Assembly: GCF_002802965.1 (NCBI RefSeq)
Contig: NZ_NXGA01000001.1
Span: 970,744 to 1,034,743 of the forward strand
DNA from: Sporolactobacillus pectinivorans
Lineage (GTDB): Bacteria; Bacillota; Bacilli; Bacillales; Sporolactobacillaceae
Direction of reading: 5' to 3'
DNA: 64,000 bases
Of this stretch, positions 53,305 through 62,596 are shown piece after piece. The position numbers and the translations under genes are program-made. The stretch's first letter is position 1, and each line of letters begins with the position of its first letter. The notes beneath the pieces were generated by a model. It had not been told where the DNA came from. It was given only the letters and a program-made list of their open reading frames with translations, and ran no database searches.

Positions 53305-53898
53305 TTATTGATTTTTCATCAATGAATCCTTCAAAGGCAGCAGCTTTTTCCGCAGACTTTTTTTCCATGAGCGTACAGTATGTTCTGAGACGTGGGCGAA
53401 TTCAGCAACCTGGCAGGTTTCCCAATCTTTAAAAAGAATCAATTGCAAGTATAGGCGTTCGCGGGGACTGAGAAGAAACAGATAGCTTGCTAAAAGGGCA
53501 TGCAGCTGTTTACTTATGGGTGTTTGCGGGATAAATGGAATCTCAGGAGCGGAGTTCAAGGGGTTCAGGGTTTCGCGGCATTTATGGCGATGAAGCTTCC
53601 TGAGGTAGTCCGAGAGCCGGCCTTTCACCGTTCGGTCGGCGAAGGCAATGAAGACATTTTCGGGGTGCTTTCCTGGATCGACTTTATCCGGATCGAAAAG
53701 AAGGTTGGCATCCCAGAAAGCAATTCGTGCAATCTGCATCAGGTCATCCCGGTCAGCAGCGCCGCGGAGATGGCATGCGTAGCTAGCATAATAACTATGG
53801 ACCGCTTTGATAATTTTAGGTTCATATTTTCTAAGCAATCGTTCAAAGGCAATTTCAGGAGATTCGGCGGGTACGGCGAATAGATCAGTGAATGGCAA
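53305..53898 (-). CDS. Sigma-70-like alternative sigma factor, paralogue 1 (197 aa)
   Basis: Short sigma protein with a region 2 (DDLMQIARIAFWDANLLFDP) and a region 4 helix-turn-helix (EVAEFAHVSEHTVRSWKKSL-like, preceded by LSPRERLYLQLILF). Size and layout recall the competence/SigH-type factors such as ComX, and there is no visible anti-sigma gene. TTG 53898 is 9 nt from AAAGGAG. A second, related gene lies 230 bp upstream on the same strand. Confidence 0.68.
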   Translation of the reverse strand: MPFTDLFAVPAESPEIAFERLLRKYEPKIIKAVHSYYASYACHLRGAADRDDLMQIARIAFWDANLLFDPDKVDPGKHPENVFIAFADRTVKGRLSDYLRKLHRHKCRETLNPLNSAPEIPFIPQTPISKQLHALLASYLFLLSPRERLYLQLILFKDWETCQVAEFAHVSEHTVRSWKKSLRKKLLPLKDSLMKNQ

Positions 53899-54076
53899 GA
53901 TCGGGGCTCCTTTCGGGGATCGTGTTTTTTTGAATAGAGAAAAAATGTGGGGAGAATGTTGACAGAGGGAAAATGGAACTGAACGATTCTTTCATATTGT
54001 ATATAGTCAATGGGTGTTGAAAACGGTGAGTAAAAGTTTTGCTTTTTTTACATTGTAGGAGTTTGATCTGTGAGTT

Positions 54077-54116
54077 AAAAAAAAACGGGCGTCTGCTTGT
54101 TATTCCAGACGTCCAT
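54077..54116 (-). terminator. Terminator between the two sigma-like genes
   Basis: On the minus strand GGACGTCTG pairs with CAGACGCCC (one mismatch), followed by a run of nine T. It separates paralogue 2 from paralogue 1. Confidence 0.8.
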
Positions 54117-54131
54117 TTAAGATGGATCGTT

Positions 54132-54707
54132 TTATAAAGTTAGGGCCAGGTATCTTATTTTGGATATGAGCTGCTTTTTCCAGAGGTATACGGTGCCGGG
54201 ACAAACACCGTGGATTTCGGAAATTTCCCGGATAGAATACCCATGAAGGATATGTAATCGGTAGAAACTATATTCAGTATGGGACAGGGTGAAACGGATC
54301 ATCGACCGGGTCAGCTGTGCAGAAATAGGTACGGAATGGACGATGTGGTCAAAATGTTCGTGACTGTCAATGAGTCTGTTGGCGGCTGCATGTTTTTGGT
54401 GGTTTTGAATATACCTCCTGAGGCTTCGCTGGACAGTCCGTTTCAAGTAGCATTGAAAAACAGATTCAGCAGTACGGCCGGAGGATACTTTACTAACATC
54501 AAATGATTGATCTGCGTGCCATATGGCAACCACACCCTCCTGAATCATGTCTTTCCAATCGAAGTTTTGAAGCGACAGTGAACTGTTATTGAGCGCTTTT
54601 CTGGCCAGTGAATAGATCAGCGGGCGATACTTTTCATGCAAAACTTCAAAAGTCTGTTCTTTTGAACCACAGTTCTTTGCAAACAAATCCGAATACGACA
54701 CTGTCAT
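54132..54707 (-). CDS. Sigma-70-like alternative sigma factor, paralogue 2 (191 aa)
   Basis: Region 2 is visible in DWKDMIQEGVVAIWHADQSFD, and region 4 in YSIREISEIHGVCPGTVYLW then KKQLISKI. It shares length and the N-terminal DLFA motif with paralogue 1 but is clearly diverged. ATG 54707 is very close to AGAGGG; GTG 54701 fits spacing better. Upstream TACGAATG (54743-54736) resembles the ComX-type cin box TACGAATA by 7 of 8 bases, which hints at autoregulation. Confidence 0.66.
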   Translation of the reverse strand: MTVSYSDLFAKNCGSKEQTFEVLHEKYRPLIYSLARKALNNSSLSLQNFDWKDMIQEGVVAIWHADQSFDVSKVSSGRTAESVFQCYLKRTVQRSLRRYIQNHQKHAAANRLIDSHEHFDHIVHSVPISAQLTRSMIRFTLSHTEYSFYRLHILHGYSIREISEIHGVCPGTVYLWKKQLISKIRYLALTL

Positions 54708-55123
54708 TTCCCTCTCGTTTTAGATTTGGTCAAGCCATTCGTAAAGCATGCGGGGTGAAGTGGAATGTAGAAATCCGGGGAAAAGGCCAAGGTTATGAAG
54801 AACTGAAATGAGATAACTTTAAATAATCGGTAAAAAAGAATCCCTACTAAATATATAGCATGAAAACACTAGATTTTTTAAAGAAATTGTATCCGGTTCC
54901 AGAAAAATATAAATGTCGTCAAACAATGTTCACAATTATGACTGTCAGCTTCGCAGGCACCATGATTGATCAGTATGAAGTTATTAATCAAAGAGAGGGA
55001 ATAGGAAGCCAGAAAATGACGAAACCTGATTGCCGCTGATCTGTTCTTCGCCAATTCATGTATTTGTTTTGCTGTAACGGTCAAAAATTGCAAGATTCTG
55101 TCGAAAATTATTAAACTTTTAAA
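54708..55123. other. Divergent intergenic region of 416 bp
   Basis: Separates the sigma-like gene from the cellulose-synthase-like gene. It holds the TACGAATG box near 54740 and an A/T-rich stretch with TTGCAA near 55087 before the synthase. I see no RNA gene or further coding region. Confidence 0.4.
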
Positions 55124-57511
55124 TTGGCGTTTTCAATACAGAATCTGGATGTTACTGTTTTACGGTTTCGTCGGCACAAGTGGGTGAACAATACGGAATT
55201 CTTGCATGTGGCCTATCCCGTTGGAGCAATCTGTCTGTTAATCTTGCTCTTTATTGGAGCCTTATGGGATGAGCAAATCTTTAAGAAACCACTGATACTA
55301 TTGTGCTGCCTGACAAGCGCAATTTATCTATGTTGGAGATTTTTTTTCACACTGCCTGGGCAGGGCATTGTGAATGAAGTGGCAGGGATTATCTTACTAA
55401 TAACGGAATGTATCGGCTTTTTGCAGATGCTTGTTTTTTATACTCTTGTTTGGAAGCCAGCGCCACAAAATGACATACCGCTGGAACGGCTGGGTAGCAT
55501 TCCAACTGTAGACATTCTGATTGCAACTTACAATGAACCGATCGTTGTTCTGAAACGGACAGTAGCCGGATGTCTGAATCTGGATTATCCTTCTGACCGC
55601 TGCACGATTTATCTATGTGACGATGGTGACCGTCAGGAAGTCAAAGAATTAGCCAACCATTTTCATGTTCGCTATGTGAGGAGGGAAGACCACACTTCAG
55701 CTAAAGCCGGAAATCTGAATCACGCACTGCACAATTCGAAAGGCGAGTTTGTCGTCACACTGGATGCCGATATGGTTCCACTGGCACCTTTTTTGCACAG
55801 GACACTCGGCCTTTTTGTCGATCCGGATGTGGCATTTGTCCAGGTACCCCAGGCTTTCTATAATGATGACCCCTATCAGTACAACACCTTTTCGTCCCAT
55901 CATGTACCCAATGAGCAAGACTTTTTTATGAGAACATTGCAATCAGGGAAGGCACGTTTTAACGCTGTGATGTTCGTAGGCAGCAATGCTGTTTTTCGGC
56001 GGCAGGCATTGGAAGCAATTGGGGGATTCGCTACAGGCGTTATCACGGAAGACATGGCGACGGGGATGATGCTGCAAGCGAAAAAATTCAAAACGCGGTT
56101 TGTTGGTGAAGTGCTGGCTATGGGTCTTGCTCCGGAGTCGTGGGGCGATTTGCTGAAACAGCGTGACCGGTGGTGCAGAGGTAATATTCAATGCGCGAAA
56201 AAATGGAATCCATTGATGCTGCAGGGGTTATCGCCAATGCAGCGCCTGCTTTATCTGGATGGCCTTGTTTACTGGTTCTTTGGTCTGTTTAAGCTGGTGT
56301 ATATAGCGGCACCGCTGGCTTTTCTATTGTTTGGCATTTATTCATTGAAAACAGATATTCTATCCATTATCACTTTCTGGATACCCTTCTTTCTTAGCAC
56401 GATGCTTGCTTTTCGTGTTGTTTCAAAACGGCAGCGCAGCACGATCTGGAGTCACATTTACGACACATCAATGGCACCCCGGTTGGCACTATCGGTGGTG
56501 ATGGAACTTTTTTTCAACAAGCAGATTCAGTTTAAAGTCACACCTAAAGGAAAGAGAACCGACCAAAAAGATTTCCAGTGGACGGCGGTTTTGCCACATT
56601 TGATTTTGCTTGCGCTCACTGTTGTTGCCTTTTCGAAAACAGCGGTTGATTATTTTTATTTTCGTGATATCAGGATCAGTATTGTCAGTTTTAACCTGTT
56701 TTGGGCGCTTTACAATATGATCGGACTGGTCATATCGGTGACGATTGCTGTTAACAGACCCCGTTTCCGGCGAGCTGAACGTTTTTCGGTCAGCCAGCCG
56801 GCCCGGGTTAAGTACATCACTCGTGAGCGGCAGAAACATGTCACTCAAGCCAGGGTCGTTGATATGAGTGAGACAGGTGCGCGGATTTATATCATCGATG
56901 GGAAAATTTGTAAAACAGCGAAGGCCACGTTTCAATCTTTAGCAATTGAAACAGTTGGTGACCTCCCCTGCCATGTGGTTTGGATGATGCCTGATTCCGG
57001 AACGGGTGGGGCGTTTCTCGGACTTCATTTTGAAGAACTGAGCGATGCTCAATACATCCGTGTCATTCAGCTTCTGTTCAATATGAATAACCCACGCCGC
57101 CCCTTTGTTGAGCAACGTTCAGATTTTGTTTCAACGATTTATCGCTTTTTCACACATTCCTTTGTATTGACTCGTGCCCGTCACCGAAAAAGCATCCGTG
57201 AATTGATTCATGCCGACGGCCAGCTCTTCCCCTTATCATCGAACAAACTTGATTTGGCGGTACTGGAGGCTGCGGCTGCTCTTGAACAAGATACGGCATT
57301 CGATGAATCCCGCAAACGCCCAATGGAAAAACCAGTAATGATCATTGATATCAGTACAACCGGTTGCCAGATCAAAAGCACTTTTTCCCTTGGTATCCAT
57401 CAGAAAATCGTACTGTCATCAAATAAAGCGCGAATAAATCTGGTCAAAGCTGAAGTTGTCTGGACAAAGAAAAAAATAGGAAAATATCTTTCCGGCTTAC
57501 GTTTTCTCTAA
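55124..57511 (+). CDS. Cellulose-synthase-like family 2 glycosyltransferase with two PilZ-type modules (795 aa)
   Basis: BcsA-like membrane enzyme. N-terminal helices precede the GT2 core with TYNEPIVVLKR, DDGDRQ, LDADM, TEDMATG and QRDRWCRGN, the D,D,D,QxxRW set for processive beta-glycan synthesis. After further helices a PilZ domain begins at RFRRAERF (about 547) with DMSETGAR (about 580), the c-di-GMP-type motifs. A second PilZ-like segment has RKRPME and DISTTGCQI (about 742). Start TTG 55124 has no obvious ribosome site. No BcsB, BcsZ or other partner is adjacent, so it is an orphan synthase. Confidence 0.82.
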   Translation: MAFSIQNLDVTVLRFRRHKWVNNTEFLHVAYPVGAICLLILLFIGALWDEQIFKKPLILLCCLTSAIYLCWRFFFTLPGQGIVNEVAGIILLITECIGFLQMLVFYTLVWKPAPQNDIPLERLGSIPTVDILIATYNEPIVVLKRTVAGCLNLDYPSDRCTIYLCDDGDRQEVKELANHFHVRYVRREDHTSAKAGNLNHALHNSKGEFVVTLDADMVPLAPFLHRTLGLFVDPDVAFVQVPQAFYNDDPYQYNTFSSHHVPNEQDFFMRTLQSGKARFNAVMFVGSNAVFRRQALEAIGGFATGVITEDMATGMMLQAKKFKTRFVGEVLAMGLAPESWGDLLKQRDRWCRGNIQCAKKWNPLMLQGLSPMQRLLYLDGLVYWFFGLFKLVYIAAPLAFLLFGIYSLKTDILSIITFWIPFFLSTMLAFRVVSKRQRSTIWSHIYDTSMAPRLALSVVMELFFNKQIQFKVTPKGKRTDQKDFQWTAVLPHLILLALTVVAFSKTAVDYFYFRDIRISIVSFNLFWALYNMIGLVISVTIAVNRPRFRRAERFSVSQPARVKYITRERQKHVTQARVVDMSETGARIYIIDGKICKTAKATFQSLAIETVGDLPCHVVWMMPDSGTGGAFLGLHFEELSDAQYIRVIQLLFNMNNPRRPFVEQRSDFVSTIYRFFTHSFVLTRARHRKSIRELIHADGQLFPLSSNKLDLAVLEAAAALEQDTAFDESRKRPMEKPVMIIDISTTGCQIKSTFSLGIHQKIVLSSNKARINLVKAEVVWTKKKIGKYLSGLRFL

Positions 57512-57615
57512 CCCTTGCTGATCAATTGACGCTCTTTCAATTAGCAAAATATTTAAGGTTGACGAATAAGCATTTACACGATAGCAAATTTTTTATAATA
57601 AATTCAAGCAGAAAC

Positions 57616-57653
57616 CCGAAACAGAATCGATAGAGATTCCATTTCGGTTTTTT
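57616..57653 (+). terminator. Rho-independent terminator behind the synthase gene
   Basis: CCGAAACAGAATC pairs with GATTCCATTTCGG with two central mismatches, then T6. May also slow minus-strand transcription from fruA. Confidence 0.72.
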
Positions 57654-57703
57654 GAATCCGCAAGTGAGACAATTCCATATACTCTTAACTTAGGAAAAAG
57701 TCG

Positions 57704-59608
57704 TTACGCATTTAAAGCATTAAATAATTCCTTTTTCGTTCGGGCGTTCTGGAGAGCGCTGACGATTGACTGGTTCATCAATTTTTGTGCCATGTCCGAG
57801 AGATAGTGCATATGTGCGCTACTTCCGTTTTCAGGTATCAAGTAGGCGATTGCGATTGATACCGGTAGACCATCCAATGTTTTCCAATCATTAATTTTTC
57901 TCTTGGTCTTGATGACAAACATAGCCGCATTTTCGATAGTCGGCGACTGTGCATGCGGAATCGCAAAACCGCCTTCCATTCCGGTTGAGCTCTGCGATTC
58001 TCGTTTGTTAAAAGCTTCGATTAATGCCTTGCGGTCCTTAACGTATCCTTTATCAAAAGCTTTATCAGCAATGAACTGAAAGAGTTCTTCCTTGTTTTGA
58101 ATCTGATCATTTTCCAGGTAAATATTATCGACGGTCAACAGAGATGGTTCCTGCTCATCAGTAGTTTGAAATTCATTTTTTAAAGATCCAGAGGTGAAGT
58201 TGATTCCAGATTTGTTTTCTTGTCGAACGGTTCTTTTCTGATCCCAGGCAATCAGGAATCCGGCAACAAGAGCGCCTGCGACAATGTCCATAACCCAGAG
58301 AAATGGATGGTTGACGATCGGCAGAATGATGAAACCTCCGTGAGGTGCGGGAACTTGGATCTTCATATAATAGGTCAGAATTGCTGCTATGGATGAACCA
58401 ACCATGAGAAAGGGTATGACTGTCAACGGTTTTTTGGCTGCAAATGGTATGGCACCTTCTGTAATATGTGTCGATCCTAACAGAAAATTTACATATCCGG
58501 CATTCCGTTCTTCCGCTGTATAAGCGTTCTTTGCAAATAAGACGGCAAATCCGGTGGCAAGAGGCGGCGCAATGCAGGCCGCTGAAACACCGGCCATGAA
58601 GTAATAGTTGCCTTGGGCAAGCAACGCCGTTCCGGTCAAATACGCTGCCTTATTCACCGGGCCGCCCATATCGAATGCACACATCATGCCAATGACGAGT
58701 CCAAGAATGAGTGGGCTTGAGTTCTGCAAACCGGAGACAAACTGCATCATGCCCTTGTTAATGGCCGACATCGGCGATGACAGGAAAAACATAAGAAGGC
58801 CACCAATAAAAGTGCCAAGTACAGGCAGAAGGAAAATAGCTTTCAATCCGTCCAGTTGCCGGGGCAGACTTTTCAATAAGTATTCCAGCAAAACAATGAT
58901 ATAACCGGAAAGGAATCCGCTTACAATTCCGCCCAGAAAACCGGTACCGTTAGTGAAAGCAATCATCCCTGTGATGAAGCCGACGACAAGTCCGGGGCGT
59001 TTACCAATGGCCTGCGCAATATACGCGGAGAGAATCGGCACCATCAGCCCCATAGCAATGGCACCAATGTGATTGAGTTGAAAAGCAAGCGGGTTATATT
59101 GCGGGTTTCCCGGTTCGGCGGAATGAATGCCAAACATAAAAGAAATAGCCAGAAGAACACCGCCGGCGACAACGACAGGAATCATATGGGAGACACCATT
59201 CATCAGATAAACGTAAATTTTGTGCAGAAGAGAATCTTCACTTTCCGATCGATCATGGCCAGCATTTGATGATCGCTGTTTTCCTTCCTTGAAAGGTGAC
59301 AGGTCTTCATTAAGTATTTTGTTAATCAGTTCATCCGGATCTTTAATGCCCTTGGATACAGAAACTTTAATCACTCGTTTTCCAATAAAACGGTCTTCAT
59401 CGACATCTTTATCAGCGGCAATAATGACGCCATAAGCTTCTTTAATTTCTTTATCCGTCAACGCATTTTCGATACCGACCTGTCCGTGGGTTTCGACCTT
59501 GATTGAAATGCCTTTTTTCTCTGCCGCATCTTCCAGAGCTTTCTTTGCCATAAAAGTGTGAGCAATACCAGTTGGACAACCAGTGGCCGCAATGATTTTC
59601 TTTTCCAT
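57704..59608 (-). CDS. fruA: PTS fructose-specific EIIB-EIIC-EIIA fusion (634 aa)
   Basis: Domain order B-C-A. EIIB has TGCPTGIAHTFMA with the phosphorylated Cys; EIIC spans about residues 135-465 with GFLGGIVSGFLSGY and CAFDMGGPVNKAAY; EIIA has GFAIPHAQSP with the active His. It imports fructose as fructose 1-phosphate for the kinase encoded upstream. ATG 59608 is taken as start; TTG 59617 is possible and would overlap fruK. A linker of low complexity joins B and C. Confidence 0.92.
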   Translation of the reverse strand: MEKKIIAATGCPTGIAHTFMAKKALEDAAEKKGISIKVETHGQVGIENALTDKEIKEAYGVIIAADKDVDEDRFIGKRVIKVSVSKGIKDPDELINKILNEDLSPFKEGKQRSSNAGHDRSESEDSLLHKIYVYLMNGVSHMIPVVVAGGVLLAISFMFGIHSAEPGNPQYNPLAFQLNHIGAIAMGLMVPILSAYIAQAIGKRPGLVVGFITGMIAFTNGTGFLGGIVSGFLSGYIIVLLEYLLKSLPRQLDGLKAIFLLPVLGTFIGGLLMFFLSSPMSAINKGMMQFVSGLQNSSPLILGLVIGMMCAFDMGGPVNKAAYLTGTALLAQGNYYFMAGVSAACIAPPLATGFAVLFAKNAYTAEERNAGYVNFLLGSTHITEGAIPFAAKKPLTVIPFLMVGSSIAAILTYYMKIQVPAPHGGFIILPIVNHPFLWVMDIVAGALVAGFLIAWDQKRTVRQENKSGINFTSGSLKNEFQTTDEQEPSLLTVDNIYLENDQIQNKEELFQFIADKAFDKGYVKDRKALIEAFNKRESQSSTGMEGGFAIPHAQSPTIENAAMFVIKTKRKINDWKTLDGLPVSIAIAYLIPENGSSAHMHYLSDMAQKLMNQSIVSALQNARTKKELFNALNA

Positions 59609-59613
59609 TTTCC

Positions 59614-60552
59614 TCAAACCCCGCTTTCAGTTTTGTTTGTGACATGGACTTGCTGAAGCAAAAACGGGACATCCTGAAGACTGCTTAGTCCCGCTGCAAA
59701 AGCCGTTGAGGAAGCTGCTGCGGTTGCAAACGCCAGTGCTTCATCCAGACCTTTACCTTTGATTAGTGAGCCGATAAAGGTGGCCAGCATTGTGTCACCG
59801 GCGCATGCCGTGTTAACAACATGGCCTTTTGGTGCGCTGGCAACGAGAGTGTACTTCTCATCCAGATAAATGGCGCCTTTTGATCCGCGCGAAACGATAA
59901 TGTGTCGAGCGCCCATTTTCAGCAACTTTCGGGCTCCGTTAATGATTTCTTCATCACTGGAAAGGGCATCGGGATCAGTGTTCAGGAAGGCCGCCAGTTC
60001 TTCGTCGCTTGGCTTGATCAGCTTTGGACCGTAAGGCAGGCATTCCAGCAATGCTTTTGAACTGACATCCAGGATTAAAGAAAAACCGTTTTGTCTCGAA
60101 AGCTGCGCGATCTCGATGAGGATGCTGTCATCAACGTTTCTAGGCAGGGAACCTGAGACAAACAGGCTGTCCGCTGCGCTGAACCCGCTGATCAGTTTCA
60201 GCAATTCCTGCTGGCTCATTCTACTAATCTCAGGGCCGTGGTTGACGGCTTTATACTCCAGTTCGCCAGTCCGGATAAAAGTATTAATTCTCGTGATGCC
60301 GTCGACATGAACAAACGCGGTTCCGATACCCTTTTCCTTCAATGTTGATTCGATAAATTTCCCGGTAAATCCACCAAGAAATCCAGTAGCCACACTGTTG
60401 ATACCCATTTTCTTTAACATGAATGAGATATTAATCGCTTTTCCATTTGCCTGATAATCTTCATAATGACTGCGATTGACAACAAAGGGTTTGAATGTAT
60501 CAAATTCTGAAAATAAATCGATGGCTGGATTCATGGTACATGTATAGATCAT
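59614..60552 (-). CDS. fruK: 1-phosphofructokinase (312 aa)
   Basis: PfkB/ribokinase fold: TMNPAIDLFSEFDTF, GKAINISFMLKKMG, SGSLPRN, and the ATP/catalytic HVVNTACAGDTMLA with the base Asp. Converts fructose 1-phosphate to the 1,6-bisphosphate. GGAAAGGAG precedes ATG 60552. First gene of the fruKA operon, divergent from the RpiR gene. Confidence 0.92.
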   Translation of the reverse strand: MIYTCTMNPAIDLFSEFDTFKPFVVNRSHYEDYQANGKAINISFMLKKMGINSVATGFLGGFTGKFIESTLKEKGIGTAFVHVDGITRINTFIRTGELEYKAVNHGPEISRMSQQELLKLISGFSAADSLFVSGSLPRNVDDSILIEIAQLSRQNGFSLILDVSSKALLECLPYGPKLIKPSDEELAAFLNTDPDALSSDEEIINGARKLLKMGARHIIVSRGSKGAIYLDEKYTLVASAPKGHVVNTACAGDTMLATFIGSLIKGKGLDEALAFATAAASSTAFAAGLSSLQDVPFLLQQVHVTNKTESGV

Positions 60553-60609
60553 ATCCGGTTGTCACTCCTTTCCCTGTCGTCCATGTATTCAGTATCGCAT
60601 AACTTTGGC

Positions 60610-60621
60610 GAAAAGATTTTC
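60610..60621. promoter_or_regulatory. Candidate RpiR operator
   Basis: GAAAAGATTTTC, arms GAAAA/TTTTC, the usual shape for RpiR/MurR sites, in the 125-bp region between fruK and the regulator. Confidence 0.45.
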
Positions 60622-60639
60622 AGATCATGATATAATTGC

Positions 60640-60653
60640 TGTAAGGCTTTACA
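60640..60653. promoter_or_regulatory. Second inverted repeat in the fruK-rpiR region
   Basis: TGTAAGGCTTTACA, with TGTAA/TTACA arms, just behind TATAAT (60631-60636). Position fits an operator on the regulator's own promoter; it also resembles a weak cre. Confidence 0.42.
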
Positions 60654-60677
60654 TTGTTGAGAGAAAGGGATATTCCA

Positions 60678-61469
60678 TTGACATCGACTTTCCTGACCCG
60701 AATCTATGAGCACGAACATCTACTGAGCAGCAGCGAAAAATATCTTGTTGAATACATCAAAAATCATCTTGATCAAATTTCACAATTATCGATTGTACAG
60801 CTAAGTTTGGAAGCCAGCGTTTCGACAGCGACAATTGTCAGAGCTATGCAGAAACTGGGATACAGCGGTTTTACATCTTTTAAAATTCGGCTGAAAGATG
60901 AGCACGCGGAGAACATTAAATTTACCGCTGTAGAAAAAGTGGATCACAAGATTAAAGAAGCAATTTTTAAAAACGAGCGTGAAGTAGTTCAAACGATTGG
61001 GATGCTTGACAGCGGGACTATTGAGGATGCATTGCAGAAAATGATTCATGCCGATAAAATCATGCTGTTCGCACGGGGCCTTTCCGAATTGATTGGCAAA
61101 GAGATGATGATTAAACTGCAGCTCCTGGGAAAATACAGCGAAATGCATGATGATCCGAATATCATCCGGACTATCAGTAAGCGCTTACGGCCCACTGATC
61201 TGGTGATGTTCATTTCTCTGAACGGGAGAACGGAGGAACTTGTTGAGGCGGCGAGGAACTGTAAAGCAAGCGGCGTCAGCACGATCACACTGACGGCGAA
61301 CCGGAACAGCCCGCTCTGTGATCTGTCGGAAATTTCCATTGTCGGGTACAAATCACAAATCTCATATTTTCCAGATTATGAAGTGCACTCCCGTCTGCCT
61401 ATTATGGTGATTGCCCGTATTATACTGGATGCCTATGTTATACGGACGCGGGAGAAAGATAATAATTGA
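60678..61469 (+). CDS. RpiR/MurR-family regulator with SIS domain (263 aa)
   Basis: N-terminal HTH_6 (LSIVQLSLEASVSTATIVRA, then MQKLGYSGFTSFKIRL) and a C-terminal sugar isomerase (SIS) domain with LFARGLSELIGKEM and FISLNGRTEELVEAA. SIS domains sense sugar phosphates, here plausibly fructose 1-phosphate or a related ester. TTG 60678 is 8 nt from AAAGGGA; the frame is open to 60654. Fructose operons usually carry a DeoR-type FruR instead, so this pairing is less common. Confidence 0.82.
   Translation: MTSTFLTRIYEHEHLLSSSEKYLVEYIKNHLDQISQLSIVQLSLEASVSTATIVRAMQKLGYSGFTSFKIRLKDEHAENIKFTAVEKVDHKIKEAIFKNEREVVQTIGMLDSGTIEDALQKMIHADKIMLFARGLSELIGKEMMIKLQLLGKYSEMHDDPNIIRTISKRLRPTDLVMFISLNGRTEELVEAARNCKASGVSTITLTANRNSPLCDLSEISIVGYKSQISYFPDYEVHSRLPIMVIARIILDAYVIRTREKDNN
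61177..61188. promoter_or_regulatory. cre-like palindrome inside the regulator gene
   Basis: GTAAGCGCTTAC is a perfect palindrome equal to the centre of a cre site, within coding sequence. Chance occurrence is possible. Confidence 0.3.
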
Positions 61470-61627
61470 TATTCGACACGCAAGGGGAGATATTCGGCTG
61501 ACAGGTTCAGATAAATTACCGCTGTATCATTTCAGCCCACTACCTAATCTATTGTTTACTGAAAATTGATGCAAAATTAATTGGAGCTTTAATGTAGTTC
61601 GCTAAACTGAATACGTGGGAACAGAAT

Positions 61628-61654
61628 TGCCGGTCCTAAGCCGGCAGTTTTTTT
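61628..61654 (+). terminator. Rho-independent terminator
   Basis: TTGCCGG and CCGGCAG around TCCTAAG, followed by T7. It lies in the 362-bp gap (61470-61831) between the RpiR and Crp/Fnr genes, which otherwise shows no gene. Confidence 0.8.
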
Positions 61655-61831
61655 GTTCTATGCAAAGGTTGTAAATGATTTTTATGGATAGTGTTAAGAC
61701 TCTGCAAAGTGTCGGTTATCCGACAGAAATATGAGAAGTCGCTGGGCTATACTCGCTTCAGAGATCAGAATTTCGAATTTAAGCGATTATGTTACGGGAC
61801 ACTGAATATTCAGATAAAGGAGCAGCATACA

Positions 61832-62470
61832 ATGATTGCCAAAACAGCTGACAGCGCGCTACATCGTTTGTTTCGAAAATCTGGATCTTTAAAAGAGTTC
61901 AAGAAAAATTCATTTGTATTCGTTAAAGGAGATATGGCCAGGGAAACATTTTTTATTGAAGACGGCTTGCTGAAGATATGCCAGACGACCTGTACAGGTC
62001 AGGATGTGACCTTTTTCATCCGGAATGCCCATGAGTTCTTTGGTGTGGCTGAAGTAGTTCTTCAGCAGGATCATCCTTGCTATGCGCAATGTCTTCGCAC
62101 AAGCAAAATCTGGACACTTCCGGCACAGATTTTGCACGAAAAAATTTATTCAGACCCTGAGGTCAACCAGGAGGTTTTACAGACACTGACGCGCCGGCTC
62201 ATTCAGCAGGAATATACCGTGGAACAGCTGGCCTGCAAATCTGCCTCGTCCAGGCTGGCCTGGCTCATTAATCAACTGTGCCATGATGAAATGAAAAGCG
62301 GCTGGTCTTTGCACCTCTCACTGACACATGAGGAGATGTCCAACATTATTGGCTGCAGCAGACAGACAATCTCCGAAACTTTTAATGAATGGCGTTCCAG
62401 AGGGATCATCCATTACAGCCGGAATAACCTGACCATCGTCAGGCCGGATCATCTGATTGCTTACCTATAA
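61832..62470 (+). CDS. Crp/Fnr-family transcriptional regulator (212 aa)
   Basis: N-terminal cyclic-nucleotide-binding-like beta-barrel (FVFVKGDMARETFFIEDGLL, ICQTTCTGQDVTFF) and a C-terminal winged helix (LTHEEMSNIIGCSRQTISET, then FNEWRSRGII). There is no clustered N-terminal Cys motif for an iron-sulfur centre. ATG 61832 follows AAGGAG; the frame upstream to 61691 has no site. It stands before an ABC sugar importer; whether it controls it is unknown. Confidence 0.82.
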   Translation: MIAKTADSALHRLFRKSGSLKEFKKNSFVFVKGDMARETFFIEDGLLKICQTTCTGQDVTFFIRNAHEFFGVAEVVLQQDHPCYAQCLRTSKIWTLPAQILHEKIYSDPEVNQEVLQTLTRRLIQQEYTVEQLACKSASSRLAWLINQLCHDEMKSGWSLHLSLTHEEMSNIIGCSRQTISETFNEWRSRGIIHYSRNNLTIVRPDHLIAYL

Positions 62471-62596
62471 GGAGGCGAGTGCCGCAGAGCATGGAGCGCT
62501 TAATCTGCTTATAACAGCGAAGAAAGAATGTGTATTGCTCGTTTGAAAAATCAGGAGACAGAGATGCTTTACCATTTACGATTGGGGAGGAAAATG

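Noticed and set aside
57574..57653. Small RNA from a TTTACA/TATAAT pair followed by a terminator
   Set aside because: The spacer would be only 15 bp and the transcript about 45 bases; the hairpin is explained as the terminator of the synthase gene.
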